A stretch of 64,000 nt of DNA from contig NZ_CP037993.1 in NCBI RefSeq assembly GCF_004367745.1, positions 4,402,001 through 4,466,000 on the forward strand, written 5' to 3'. Positions 37,206-46,125 of the stretch are shown here, one piece after another (the first letter of the stretch is position 1; each line of letters opens with the position of its first letter). The notes under the pieces were generated by a model, which worked only from the letters and a program-made list of their open reading frames with translations, was not told where the DNA came from and searched no databases. A program made the translations under genes and the position numbers. The stretch is from Herbaspirillum huttiense. Lineage in GTDB: Bacteria; Pseudomonadota; Gammaproteobacteria; Burkholderiales; Burkholderiaceae_D.

Positions 37206-38015
37206 ATGTCTCCTTCACCGCACTTCTGGCGTCCTCCCGCCCTGCCCTTCTTCGAAGGCCGACGCGCCACCGGCAGCCTGTCCTGCTATGCGCCGCATAC
37301 GCACGACAGTTTTTCCATCGGCGTCGTCGACGGCGGGCACAGCATCTTTACGCTGGCCGATCGCAGCGAGCCCATCTTCCCTGGCGACGTGATCCTCGTG
37401 CGGGCAGGCGATGTGCACAGCTGCAATCCTGCCGACCTGCAGCGCTGGAGCTATCGCATGTTCCATCTGGACTCCAGCTGGCTGGCCACCCTGCTGGCGC
37501 AAACCCCGGCCACATGCGGGTTGCTCGCGGGCATGCCGTCACAGGTGGTGCGCTCGCCGGAGGCACTGCAATGGCTGGACCGCATGACGCATACGCTGGA
37601 GCATGGCCATCCAGACCTGGAGCGCGAGGTAATACGTTGTCTGCAGCACGTGATGCGCGCGTGCGCCGATGCCTGCCCGCCCGCGCAGGCCAGCGATGCG
37701 CCCGAAGACGACGGCCTGCAACGTGCCCATGATTTCCTGCTGGCGCATTGCCGCGACCGCGTTTCGCTGGCGACCCTGGCGGAACTCGCCGGCACCAGCC
37801 GCTACCAGTTGATCCGCCAGTTCCGCCGCCGCTTCGGCCTGACCCCGCATGCCCTGCAGCTGGACATGAAGATCCGCCAGGCGCGCACCCTGCTGCAGCA
37901 GGGCGCCAGCACCGTCCATGCCGCGCTTGATACCGGCTTTGCCGACCAGAGCCACTTCCATCGCGCCTTCAAATCGCGGGTGGCGGCCACACCGCTGCAA
38001 TATCGCCGGGCCTAG
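37206..38015 (+). CDS. AraC-family transcriptional regulator
   Basis: The 269-aa protein has an N-terminal cupin sensor (residues about 10-100, with HTHDSFSIGVVDGG and PGDVILVRAGDVHSCNP) and a C-terminal double HTH: LAELAGTSRYQLIRQFRRRFG and ALDTGFADQSHFHRAFKSR. Its stop codon overlaps the stop of the convergent LysE gene (CTAG). AraC regulators next to LysE exporters often control amino-acid efflux, so that is the likely target. The promoter region is shared with the divergent molybdoenzyme gene. Confidence 0.92.
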   Translation: MSPSPHFWRPPALPFFEGRRATGSLSCYAPHTHDSFSIGVVDGGHSIFTLADRSEPIFPGDVILVRAGDVHSCNPADLQRWSYRMFHLDSSWLATLLAQTPATCGLLAGMPSQVVRSPEALQWLDRMTHTLEHGHPDLEREVIRCLQHVMRACADACPPAQASDAPEDDGLQRAHDFLLAHCRDRVSLATLAELAGTSRYQLIRQFRRRFGLTPHALQLDMKIRQARTLLQQGASTVHAALDTGFADQSHFHRAFKSRVAATPLQYRRA

Positions 38016-38638
38016 CTGCGGCTGGCCACCAGTGCTGCGGCAGCGAGCATCAGCAGCAGGCCCGCGCCCCGCTCGATGAGCGGCAGCACGCGCGTGAGCG
38101 CCCGCATCACACGCTGCTGCGCGATGAAATACACCAGCCCGGCATCCCAGGCCAGCACGGCCCCAAACATCCAGACGCCATAGAAGAGCTTGGTCGACGC
38201 GCCGGTCTGCGCCGATACGATAACGGTGAACAGGCCAAAGTAAAACACGCCATTCTTGGGATTGAGTGCGGCCGAAAGAAAACCTGTCCCCAGTGCGGCC
38301 CATGGCGCGACCTTGGCGGCCGAAACGGGGGCAGCAGGCAAGACGGCCGGGTGCCGTCCGGCGCGCCAGAAGACCCATCCCAACCAGGCCAGGTAGAGCG
38401 CCGCCAGCCACTGCATGGCCGCCAGCAGCAGTGGTGCGCGCTGCAGGAGGCTGAAGCCGCCGATGGCCAGCGCGATGTAAAGCCCGTTGGCCAGCGCAAT
38501 CCCCAGGGCTGCAGCCAGCCCATAGCCCCGCCCATGGCGCAGGCTGCCCCTCAGCAGCAAGAGGAAATCCGGACCGGGACTGGCCAGCGCCAGCAAATGC
38601 GCACCCGCCAGCAGGAAGAATTCGGAAGAAAGCATCAT
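38012..38638 (-). CDS. LysE family amino-acid/metabolite exporter
   Basis: The 208-aa inner-membrane protein has about six hydrophobic helices. The RhtB/LysE opening is LLALASPGPDFLLLLRGSLRHGRGYGLAAALGIA, split over residues about 12-46, and the LNPKNGVFYFGLF motif is present. The start at 38638 (MMLSSEFFLLAG) is family-like; the upstream extension is not supported. It is convergent with the AraC gene. The exported compound is unknown. Confidence 0.9.
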   Translation of the reverse strand: MMLSSEFFLLAGAHLLALASPGPDFLLLLRGSLRHGRGYGLAAALGIALANGLYIALAIGGFSLLQRAPLLLAAMQWLAALYLAWLGWVFWRAGRHPAVLPAAPVSAAKVAPWAALGTGFLSAALNPKNGVFYFGLFTVIVSAQTGASTKLFYGVWMFGAVLAWDAGLVYFIAQQRVMRALTRVLPLIERGAGLLLMLAAAALVASRS

Positions 38639-38793
38639 GTGTGTCGACGCCTGCCCGGCGCCCCCTGTTAAAAATGCGCATGCTAGGCAGGCTCGCGGCC
38701 GCTGTATTGAACGAAATTGCACAGGCGCTCCTGCGCCGCCAAGGCGCGGTAAGATAGGCACACTTGTTACCAACGCCATCGCACCAGACTTCC

Positions 38794-39987
38794 ATGAAAC
38801 TCATTGACCCCATCGTCCAGTTCCACGCCGACCTGCAGAAGATCCGCCGCGACATCCACGCCCATCCCGAGCTGTGTTACGAAGAAGTGCGCACCGCCGA
38901 CGTGGTGGCGCAAAAGCTGACCGAGTGGGGGATTCCGGTCGTGCGCGGCCTGGGGGTGACGGGCGTGGTCGGCATCATCAAGAAGGGCGACAGCCCGCGT
39001 GCCATCGGCCTGCGCGCCGACATGGATGCGCTGCCCATGTCCGAAATCAATACCTTCGACCATGCCTCGCGTCATCCCGGCAAGATGCACGCCTGCGGCC
39101 ATGACGGGCACACCGCCATGCTGCTGGGCGCGGCCCGTTACCTGGCGCAGCATGGCGACTTCGATGGCACCGTGTACGTGATCTTCCAGCCCGCAGAAGA
39201 GGGCGGCCGTGGCGCCGAGCGCATGATCCAGGATGGTTTGTTCGAGAAGTATCCAATGGATGCCGTCTTCGGCATGCACAACTGGCCCGGCATCCCGGCC
39301 GGTCACTTCGGCGTGACGCCGGGTCCGCAGATGGCCTCCAGCAACGAGTTCCACGTCACCGTCAAGGGCCGTGGTTCGCACGCCGCGCAGCCGCACAAGG
39401 CGGCCGATCCGGTGATGACCGCGGTCCACATCGCCCAGGCCTGGCAGAGCATCGTGGCGCGCAACGTCAATCCGAATGATCCGGCGGTGGTGTCGATCAC
39501 CCAGATCCACACCGGCAGCGCCACCAACGTCATCCCCGACGAAGCCATGATGGTCGGCACCGTGCGCACCTTCAGCCTGCCGGTGCTGGACCTCATCGAG
39601 CGCCGCATGCAGGAGATCGCCGAGCACACCGCCGCCGCCTTCGATGCCACGGTCGAGTTCCGCTTCAACCGCAACTATCCGCCGCTCATCAACCATCCCG
39701 AGGAAACTGCCTTCGCCGTCGAAGTGCTGACCGAACAGTTCGGTGCCGACCATGTGGATGCCAAGACCGAACCGACCATGGGCGCGGAAGACTTCGCCTT
39801 CATGCTGCAGCACAAGCCAGGCTGCTACGTGTTCCTCGGCAATGGCGATGGCGGCCACCGCGACCAGGGCCATGGCCTCGGTCCGTGCAACCTGCACAAC
39901 CCCAGCTACGATTTCAACGACGACCTGCTGCCCATCGGTGCCACTTACTGGGTGCGGCTGGCCGAGAAATTCCTGCAGGCGAAGTAA
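38794..39987 (+). CDS. M20 family amidohydrolase (hippurate hydrolase-like)
   Basis: The 397-aa metallohydrolase has the M20D pattern: RRDIHAHPELCYEE near residue 20, HACGHDGHTAMLLGAARYL near 100, QPAEEGGRGAERMIQDG, and TMGAEDFAFMLQHKPGCYVFLG near the end. Enzymes of this group cleave N-acyl or amide bonds in N-acyl amino acids, hippurate or indole-acetyl conjugates. The start at 38794 (MKLIDPIVQFH) is the family start. Divergent from lysE. Substrate unresolved. Confidence 0.92.
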   Translation: MKLIDPIVQFHADLQKIRRDIHAHPELCYEEVRTADVVAQKLTEWGIPVVRGLGVTGVVGIIKKGDSPRAIGLRADMDALPMSEINTFDHASRHPGKMHACGHDGHTAMLLGAARYLAQHGDFDGTVYVIFQPAEEGGRGAERMIQDGLFEKYPMDAVFGMHNWPGIPAGHFGVTPGPQMASSNEFHVTVKGRGSHAAQPHKAADPVMTAVHIAQAWQSIVARNVNPNDPAVVSITQIHTGSATNVIPDEAMMVGTVRTFSLPVLDLIERRMQEIAEHTAAAFDATVEFRFNRNYPPLINHPEETAFAVEVLTEQFGADHVDAKTEPTMGAEDFAFMLQHKPGCYVFLGNGDGGHRDQGHGLGPCNLHNPSYDFNDDLLPIGATYWVRLAEKFLQAK

Positions 39988-40120
39988 GCGCCGCAGCGGC
40001 GTGCAGGGCATTGGCGCGCGGGCGCATTTCAGGCATGATCGCCAAAGCCCGCCGCCCGGCGCACTCTGCAACGCGCTGCGAAGGTGCGGCAAGAACGTAT
40101 AACGACAACAGGGAGAAACC

Positions 40121-40471
40121 TTGCACACGCTCGCCACCATCCTTGTCCTGCTGGTCGCCCTTGAACATGTCTGGATCCTGATCCTGGAAATGTTCCTGTG
40201 GACCAAGCCGCTGGGCCTGAAGACCTTCCGCCAGTCGCGCGAAGCCGCCGAAGCCACCCGCGTACTGGCCGCCAACCAGGGCCTCTACAACGGCTTCCTC
40301 GCCGCCGGCCTGTTCTGGAGCCTGGCCACGGGCGACCATGCGGTGCAAATCTTCTTCGTGGGTTGCGTGCTGGTGGCCGGGATCTACGGCGGGCTCACCG
40401 CCAAGCGCTCCATCCTTTACATCCAGGGTCTGCCCGCCCTGCTGGCGCTGCTGGCCTTGCTGGCCAGCTGA
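40121..40471 (+). CDS. DUF1304 family membrane protein
   Basis: The 116-aa protein has four membrane helices and the DUF1304 features LVALEHVWILILEMFLW and LAANQGLYNGFLAAGLFW. It starts at a TTG codon preceded by GGGAG at good spacing. The family's function is unknown. It is followed 15 bases later by the DUF695-like gene. Confidence 0.87.
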   Translation: MHTLATILVLLVALEHVWILILEMFLWTKPLGLKTFRQSREAAEATRVLAANQGLYNGFLAAGLFWSLATGDHAVQIFFVGCVLVAGIYGGLTAKRSILYIQGLPALLALLALLAS

Positions 40472-40486
40472 CAGGGCGACGCCACC

Positions 40487-41005
40487 ATGAAGCGCGCCCT
40501 GCTCCTGACCCTGCTGCTCCTGCTGGCGCGCCACGGGCTGGCGCAGGATCCTGAGCCCGAGTGGTGGAACTACCAGGCCCAGCGCGGCGATCGCCTCACG
40601 GTGGTCAAGCTGGACATGGGCTTGCGGCGCAGCTTCCCGCTGTCCGGGTTTCCGTATGTGGTGGTTACGCGGGTGAGTTATGCGCCGGGAACGCCCGATG
40701 GCTTGCCGGCGCTGGCCGAGCAGGACCGGCTGGAAGCCCTGTCCGACCAGATGGCCGCCGCCATCGGCAAGAAGACCCGCAGCATCTTCGCCGGCACTGC
40801 GTTCAGCCAGGGCCAGCAGCAATCCTGGTTCTACGTGACTGATCCCAATGGACTCGAGGCGGTGGTGGCCGGCGTGCATGCCCAGCTCTGCCAGGGCTGC
40901 AAGACCAGCACCGCCATCCTGGCCGATCCGGCTTGGGCACTGTACCGCGATCAATTGTTGCCGGACGGGGAAACCCGGCAGCGCTATGGCTTGCGCAGTT
41001 ATTGA
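40487..41005 (+). CDS. exported DUF695-like protein
   Basis: The 172-aa precursor has a cleavable signal (MKRALLLTLLLLLARHGLAQ). The mature part contains WWNYQAQRGDRLTVVKLDMGL, FPYVVVTRVSY, FAGTAFSQGQQQSWFYVTD and DPAWALYRDQLLPDGE, reminiscent of DUF695. Two cysteines (LCQGCK) lie close together near residue 145. No function is known. It forms a pair with the DUF1304 gene. Confidence 0.65.
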   Translation: MKRALLLTLLLLLARHGLAQDPEPEWWNYQAQRGDRLTVVKLDMGLRRSFPLSGFPYVVVTRVSYAPGTPDGLPALAEQDRLEALSDQMAAAIGKKTRSIFAGTAFSQGQQQSWFYVTDPNGLEAVVAGVHAQLCQGCKTSTAILADPAWALYRDQLLPDGETRQRYGLRSY

Positions 41006-41167
41006 GGTCCGCGCCGCAGGGACGGCGTAAAGTTTGGCACGACAGCTGCCGATAACAAGTTTCCTGGCAGCATCAGCATTGACACCGCGTCATCACAACC
41101 AGTCCGGCATGCCGCATGGCCTTGCCGGCGCAACAACAACATCGGACACGGTCCGAGGGGAAGCCGC

Positions 41168-41887
41168 ATGAAACAGATCAAACTCATCCTCAAGGACGAT
41201 ATCTACGACTCGCTGGAGCGGGATTATCACAACTTCGTGCGGCTCTCGACCAAGATCGATTCGGGTTTCGTCAAACCTTCCTTCGACAGCTACCTGCTGG
41301 CCAAGCTCTCCGAGAACACCAACTTCCTCACCGAAGAAGCGGTGCAGCACCTGATGCTCTCGGGCCAGTACGCCTGGGCACGCCGGGCGATGGACAAGGA
41401 ATTCCCGGACGTGGTGCAGATCCTGATCGAACAGGCGGCCAATTACGGGTTCTGGATTGCGGTGCGCCACGACTGGGGCACCGAGGAACTGGTCAATGCC
41501 TCGCGCGCCTGGGCCGGCGCCATCATCAAGCAGGCCAAGGGCGATGAAACGCAGATCGACGTGCTGGCCTCGCAGATCAAGGCGTCCGCCACGAATATCG
41601 CGGTAGTGCAGGAACGCCTGAAGACACCGGCCTCGCAACTGGCCCATGCCATGGTGCAGGAATTGCGCGAGACCCATATCGCCATCGAACATGCCTCGGG
41701 CATGGTGGCGCGGGAAAAGCTGGGAGCCCTGCGCACCCTGCTGAAACTCGGGCGCGCCTATGGAAATGTCTCGGAGAAGGCCGAGCAGGACATGATGGAC
41801 AAGCTCAAGCGCGAAAAGCCCTGGCTGTTCGAGACCGGCCCCAAGGGTTTCTGGGGCCATGTCGCCGCCTGGTGGCGCGGGGTCTGA
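41168..41887 (+). CDS. conserved-looking hypothetical cytoplasmic protein
   Basis: The 239-aa protein is mostly helical and charged, with no signal peptide or membrane helix. It opens MKQIKLILKDDIYDSLERDYHNFVR and contains a long amphipathic helix near residues 130-200. Its GC content and codon use match neighbouring genes, so it is a real gene. I do not recognise the family. It is convergent with the DUF3047 gene. Confidence 0.7.
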   Translation: MKQIKLILKDDIYDSLERDYHNFVRLSTKIDSGFVKPSFDSYLLAKLSENTNFLTEEAVQHLMLSGQYAWARRAMDKEFPDVVQILIEQAANYGFWIAVRHDWGTEELVNASRAWAGAIIKQAKGDETQIDVLASQIKASATNIAVVQERLKTPASQLAHAMVQELRETHIAIEHASGMVAREKLGALRTLLKLGRAYGNVSEKAEQDMMDKLKREKPWLFETGPKGFWGHVAAWWRGV

Positions 41888-41906
41888 GCCCGCAGCGCGT
41901 CGAACC

Positions 41907-42773
41907 TCAGGGAGCCGGCACCGCCTGCGCATCGCGCATCAGGCGGATGTCGCCATACCAGGCTTCCATCTTCTGCACGGTGTTGTCGGTATCGGTAAGC
42001 ACGCCCACGCCGATCAGGCGGCCGGGCTTTTCACCGAAGGCACGCTCGTAGTCTTCCGCGACGTTGCGCTGGTAATTGCGCCACTGCCCCACATGCTCCG
42101 CACCGCTTTCCACCGCCAGCATCTGGATGCGGCCGGTGCGGCCGTTGGCGATCACCGTACCGACCGGCACCTTGGGATCCCACACATACATCAGCGTGGC
42201 ATAAGGCAGCTCATGCCCGGTCAGCAGCTTGGCCGTATCGAAGAGGATGGTATCCATCAGCGAGAGCTTGTCGTGGTCGCCATCGAAGGCCAGCACGATG
42301 CGCACCGGCGAATCATCGGTTTCCCGGTGGGTGAGATCGGCCGTGGGAATCAGGCCGGCGGCTTTCCAGCTCCAGGTCAGCCAGGGCTTCTTGTTGATGT
42401 CGATGTCGACCGGATGGCGCAGGCCGGATGAGGCGCGGTCGGCAAAGGCGTGCAGGACGCTGCGGCCATTGTCCTGCACCAGACGGTATTCGGTAGGAAT
42501 CTTCTTGCGGGTGAACACCAGCGGTTCCCAGCCGGTCGGCAAGCCTTCGGGCGGGTTGGCCGAGAACAGTGCCAGGGCCTGGTCCAGCTTGAGCTGTTTG
42601 GCTTGCCGTGCGGCCTCGTCCAGCGGCGCGGGCTTCTGCGCGGCGCAGCCGGCCAGCAGCAAGGCACCCGTCACGCAGAGCGCGGCCAGCACGGCACGTG
42701 CGGCAGAGGCAGGAAGGGAAACAGGACCAAGAGCAGCAAGGCGCGTGCGCGCACGCGTAAGACGCAAATTCAT
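41907..42773 (-). CDS. DUF3047 lipoprotein
   Basis: The 288-aa precursor from 42773 has an unusually long basic N-terminus, then a hydrophobic stretch and lipobox LLAGC (cysteine 43). The DUF3047 domain follows: KKIPTEYRLVQDNGRSVLHAFADRAS, LTWSWKAAGLIP, VRIVLAFDGDHDKLS, YATLMYVWD and the C-terminal AWYGDIRLM. Envelope location is likely; the role is unknown. The frame stays open far upstream, but that part covers the REP-like element and a LysR gene. Confidence 0.87.
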   Translation of the reverse strand: MNLRLTRARTRLAALGPVSLPASAARAVLAALCVTGALLLAGCAAQKPAPLDEAARQAKQLKLDQALALFSANPPEGLPTGWEPLVFTRKKIPTEYRLVQDNGRSVLHAFADRASSGLRHPVDIDINKKPWLTWSWKAAGLIPTADLTHRETDDSPVRIVLAFDGDHDKLSLMDTILFDTAKLLTGHELPYATLMYVWDPKVPVGTVIANGRTGRIQMLAVESGAEHVGQWRNYQRNVAEDYERAFGEKPGRLIGVGVLTDTDNTVQKMEAWYGDIRLMRDAQAVPAP

Positions 42774-42921
42774 GAAGGCCAACCGGAGAAAGCGGATTCT
42801 GAGGGAAAGTCTGCGGCCACCCCGACCGCAGACGAACACTAGCAGGAAAATCACGCCTGGCGGCATCCGGAAAAACCTGAGCGTGTAAAAAAATGACAAA
42901 CACAGAGCAACACCACGGGAA

Positions 42922-43017
42922 CCCGTTCGGACTGAGTAGCGGCGCAGCCGCGTATCGAAGGCGCACGTGCGCCACGTCTTCGATACGGCCCTGACGGGCC
43001 TACTCAGTCCGAACGGG
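42922..43017. repeat. two-unit REP-like palindrome (BIME-like)
   Basis: Two head-to-head units each consist of CCCGTTCGGACTGAGTAG, a short GC hairpin (GGCgcaGCC or GGCCCgtcaGGGCC) and GTATCGAAG. They are separated by a central palindrome GGCGCACGTGCGCC. The whole element is an extended inverted repeat between DUF3047 and the LysR gene. The structure is that of REP/BIME elements spread by RAYT transposases; no RAYT gene is in the window. Confidence 0.8.
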
Positions 43018-43039
43018 AAGAGAGGGCAATACTGGAGAA

Positions 43040-44023
43040 TCAGTTTTGCTGCCGCAGGATCTGGATGAACATCTTGGCCAGCGACGACAAGGTACTGTTC
43101 TTGCGCGTGACGATGCCGTAATGCTCGATGCGGGTCTTGAGGTTCACCGGCAGGATTCCCAGCATCTGGCGCGCGGCAAAGAAATGCGCGATGTCCAGCG
43201 GCATCACCGCCACCATGTTCGATTGCGCCAGCAGGGTGATGGTGACGAAGGGCGAGGCGGTCTCGATCACGTTGCCCGGCACCTTCACGCCTTCCAGCTT
43301 GAACTCGTGCTCGATCCAGATGCGCATGGGCATGTTGCTCGAATAGAGAATCCACGAGGCATCGGCCAGCTCCTGCAGGCGCACCTTCTGCGCCGTGGCC
43401 AGCGGATGGTCGATGCCGCTGACGATGCACATGGGCTCGCCACGCAGCATTTCGTAGTGGTAGAGGTTGGGCTGCGAGCTGACCGAGGAACGGCCGATCA
43501 TCAGGTCGATGCGGCCCTGGTCCAGCAGCAGCAGCTGGCGGGCACTGGTATCTTCGCTGATCTCGATGGAGACGTCCGGCTGGATCTCGCGCAGGCGCGA
43601 CAGCGCACGCGTGACGAAGGGAGCCGCCCCCATGATGGTGCCGATGGACAAGCGGCCGCCGCGGCCGCTGATCATGTTCTGCAATTCTTCGCGCAGGTTG
43701 GCGACATCGCTCTGGATCAGTCGCGCATAGCGGATCACGCAGCGGCCCAGCTCGGTGGCCTCGATGCCGCGCGGGGAGCGGTCGAACAGGGTCACGCCCA
43801 GGGCATCTTCCATTTCATGCAAGGCCTTGGTAGCGGCCGGCTGGGTCATGTGCATCACTTCGGCTGCCTTGTGCAGGGAGCCCTGCTCGTCGAGCGCCGT
43901 CAGCAGCGCGACCTGGCGAAAGCGCAGGCGGCTGACGATGGAACCGACCGAAGGCAGTGCATCGCCTGCCGCGCCCTCCTCGCCGCGTCGGTTATCACCC
44001 GATGAATTAAGCTCATTAGACAT
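43040..44023 (-). CDS. LysR-family regulator of the sugar-acid cluster
   Basis: The 327-aa protein has a leader of about 30 residues, then a winged HTH (RFRQVALLTALDEQGSLHKAAEVMHMTQPAATKALHEME in two parts near 33-73) and a LysR effector domain of the GbpR/galactose-binding-regulator type (GRIDLMIGRSS, MCIVSGIDHPLA). It is divergent from the FAH-family gene at 44266, separated by 242 bases. Divergent placement suggests it controls that gene and the downstream transport operon in response to a sugar acid. Confidence 0.9.
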   Translation of the reverse strand: MSNELNSSGDNRRGEEGAAGDALPSVGSIVSRLRFRQVALLTALDEQGSLHKAAEVMHMTQPAATKALHEMEDALGVTLFDRSPRGIEATELGRCVIRYARLIQSDVANLREELQNMISGRGGRLSIGTIMGAAPFVTRALSRLREIQPDVSIEISEDTSARQLLLLDQGRIDLMIGRSSVSSQPNLYHYEMLRGEPMCIVSGIDHPLATAQKVRLQELADASWILYSSNMPMRIWIEHEFKLEGVKVPGNVIETASPFVTITLLAQSNMVAVMPLDIAHFFAARQMLGILPVNLKTRIEHYGIVTRKNSTLSSLAKMFIQILRQQN

Positions 44024-44265
44024 CCTTGGTTCAGCCTCTTATAGTCGTCCCGGAAAAAACACAATGCTAGCGCATCTGCCCCCTGCCCACGGCGATGCGT
44101 GAAAAAAGCTCAGGAGACGACGGGCAGATTGATCCACAGGTTGCTTCGCCTGGCGGCAGTTTCCTGCCGCGTGCGAATCGCGCTCCCTGTTCTGCACATC
44201 GCTCCCCTGGAACCTGACCGCCCCTGACCGGCGGCCATTTGGATGACGACGGCAAAGGAGACCTG

Positions 44266-45261
44266 GTGAGGCTGATTCAATATCGCGACCTGCATGGCCA
44301 ACGCCGCGTCGGCATCGTCAATGGCGCCAGCATCCAGGTGCTGGGCGAGGTCGATACCATGCGCGAACTCGGCTTGCTGGCCATCCAACGCCATACCGGG
44401 CTGGAACGCCTGGCCCAGTTGCTCAATACCGACCAGTCCGAAGACTATGCCGCGATCCTGGCCGAGGGCCGCATCCTGGCCCCGCTGGACCATCCCGACC
44501 CGGCCCACTGCCGCGTCTCGGGTGCCGGTACCACGCACCTGGGCAGCGCCACCACGCGCGACAAGATGCATCGCCGCATCGAAGGCGATGAGCTCGACAA
44601 GACCGATACGCAACTGATGATCGAATGGGGCATCGCCGGCGGCCGCCCCGCGCCGGGCACCGTGGGCGTGCAGCCCGAATGGTTCTACAAGGGCGATGGC
44701 CATTGCATCGTCGCGCCGGGCCAGCCCTTGCCGCGTCCCGACTTTGCCCTCGATGGCGGCGAAGAACCGGAGATCGTCGGGCTCTACCTGATCGATGACG
44801 CAGGCTGTCCGCGCCGCCTCGGCTTTGCCATCGGCAACGAGTTTTCGGATCACGTGATGGAGCGCCGCAATTACCTGTATCAAGGCCACTCCAAGCTGCG
44901 CCACTGCGCTTTCGGTCCGGAGCTGCTGGTGGGCCTGCCCCCGGCGCACCTGGTCGGCATGACGCGCATCCGTCGCCGTGGCCGCGTGATCTGGGAACAG
45001 GAATTCCTGACCGGCCCGGACAACATGTGCCACTCCATCGAGAACCTCGAATACCACACCTTCAAGTACGCGCACCTGCTGCATGCGGGCGACGTGCATG
45101 CGCACTTCATGGGCGCGGCCAACCTGTCGTTCGCCTACAGCGTGCGCACCGAGGATGGTGACAGCATCGAGATCAGCATTCCCGATTTCGGCGCACCGCT
45201 GGTCAATGGCATCCAGCACGTGCAATCGAACTTGCGACCGGGTGGCGTCAGGCAGCTGTAG
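44266..45261 (+). CDS. AraD1/GguC-type fumarylacetoacetate hydrolase-fold protein
   Basis: The 331-aa protein starts at a GTG with AAGGAG seven bases upstream (VRLIQYRDLHGQRRVG). It resembles the AraD1/GguC family linked to sugar-acid metabolism: the GAGTTHLGSATTRDKM segment, EPEIVGLYLIDDAG, GNEFSDHVMERRNYLYQGHSKL and FTYSVRTE-like end. Metal-binding acidic residues of the FAH fold lie in the EPEIV and NEFSDH regions. It may dehydrate or hydrolyse a 2-keto-3-deoxy or 2,4-diketo sugar acid; the reaction is not certain. Confidence 0.87.
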   Translation: MRLIQYRDLHGQRRVGIVNGASIQVLGEVDTMRELGLLAIQRHTGLERLAQLLNTDQSEDYAAILAEGRILAPLDHPDPAHCRVSGAGTTHLGSATTRDKMHRRIEGDELDKTDTQLMIEWGIAGGRPAPGTVGVQPEWFYKGDGHCIVAPGQPLPRPDFALDGGEEPEIVGLYLIDDAGCPRRLGFAIGNEFSDHVMERRNYLYQGHSKLRHCAFGPELLVGLPPAHLVGMTRIRRRGRVIWEQEFLTGPDNMCHSIENLEYHTFKYAHLLHAGDVHAHFMGAANLSFAYSVRTEDGDSIEISIPDFGAPLVNGIQHVQSNLRPGGVRQL

Positions 45262-45385
45262 CCGCGCCGCCCGGACCCAGGCGCGCCGCAAGGCGCAGCA
45301 GTACCGGCAATCATGCCAAGGCCCCGACCTCAAGGTCACCCAACAAGAGGCCGCCCCCAGGAAAATCAAAAAGGAGACCACCCTC

Positions 45386-45436
45386 ATGCTGCTGTATCCC
45401 CCTTTCCCTGACGCTGCACGGACGGAGCGTCGATGA
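45386..45436 (+). CDS. 16-codon leader ORF coupled to permease gene
   Basis: AAAAAGGAG precedes an ATG opening the frame MLLYPPFPDAARTERR, whose stop overlaps the permease ATG (ATGA). The permease gene itself lacks a strong ribosome site, so translation probably depends on this mini-ORF. It could be a coupling device or a leader peptide. Confidence 0.5.
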   Translation: MLLYPPFPDAARTERR

Positions 45437-46116
45437 ATTACACCTTCGATTTCATGAGCGTGTTCGCCAACTGGGATCGCCTCTTGATGGGTGCCTGGCT
45501 GACGATACAGCTCTCGGCCCTGTCCATCGCACTGGGCTTCGTGGTCGGCACGCTCGGAGCGATTGCCGGCAAGAGCCGGCTGGCGCTGGTGCGCGGCCTG
45601 GTACAGGCGTATGTCGAGATCATCCGCAATACGCCGCTGCTGGTGCAGGTGTTCCTGGTGTTCTTCGGCCTGGCCAGCATCGGCTGGAAGCTCACCGCCG
45701 AGACCGCTGCCGTCATTGCGCTCACCGTCAACGTCGGCGCCTACACCACCGAAATCATGCGCGCCGGCATCAACTCCATTCATCCGGGCCAGATCGAGGC
45801 GGCCGAATGCCTGGGCATGTCGCGCTTTCACGTGTACTGGCACGTGGTGCTGCTGCCGGCGGTGGAGCGCGTCTATCCCTCGCTGACCAGCCAGTTCATC
45901 CTGCTGATGCTGGCCTCCAGCATCACCTCGCAGATCTCGGCCGAAGAGCTGACCGCCACCGCCAACCTGGTGCAGTCGGAAACCTTCCGCAGCTTCGAGG
46001 TGTATGCGGTCATCGCGGTGGCGTATCTCGCCCTGTCCTTCCTGTTCCGTGGTGCATTCTGGGCAATCAGCCAGATGGCCTTCGTGCGCAAGCGCAAGCT
46101 TGGCACCAACCTGTAA
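45433..46116 (+). CDS. polar amino-acid-type ABC transporter permease 1
   Basis: The 227-aa inner-membrane protein is a HisMQ-type permease with about five helices. The EAA loop is present (MRAGINSIHPGQIEAAECLGMSRFHVYWHVVLLPA across residues about 112-146). It is translationally coupled to the 16-codon leader and followed 9 bases later by permease 2. Location inside a sugar-acid cluster suggests it imports a sugar acid rather than an amino acid. Confidence 0.92.
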   Translation: MNYTFDFMSVFANWDRLLMGAWLTIQLSALSIALGFVVGTLGAIAGKSRLALVRGLVQAYVEIIRNTPLLVQVFLVFFGLASIGWKLTAETAAVIALTVNVGAYTTEIMRAGINSIHPGQIEAAECLGMSRFHVYWHVVLLPAVERVYPSLTSQFILLMLASSITSQISAEELTATANLVQSETFRSFEVYAVIAVAYLALSFLFRGAFWAISQMAFVRKRKLGTNL

Positions 46117-46125
46117 GGAGGCGCG

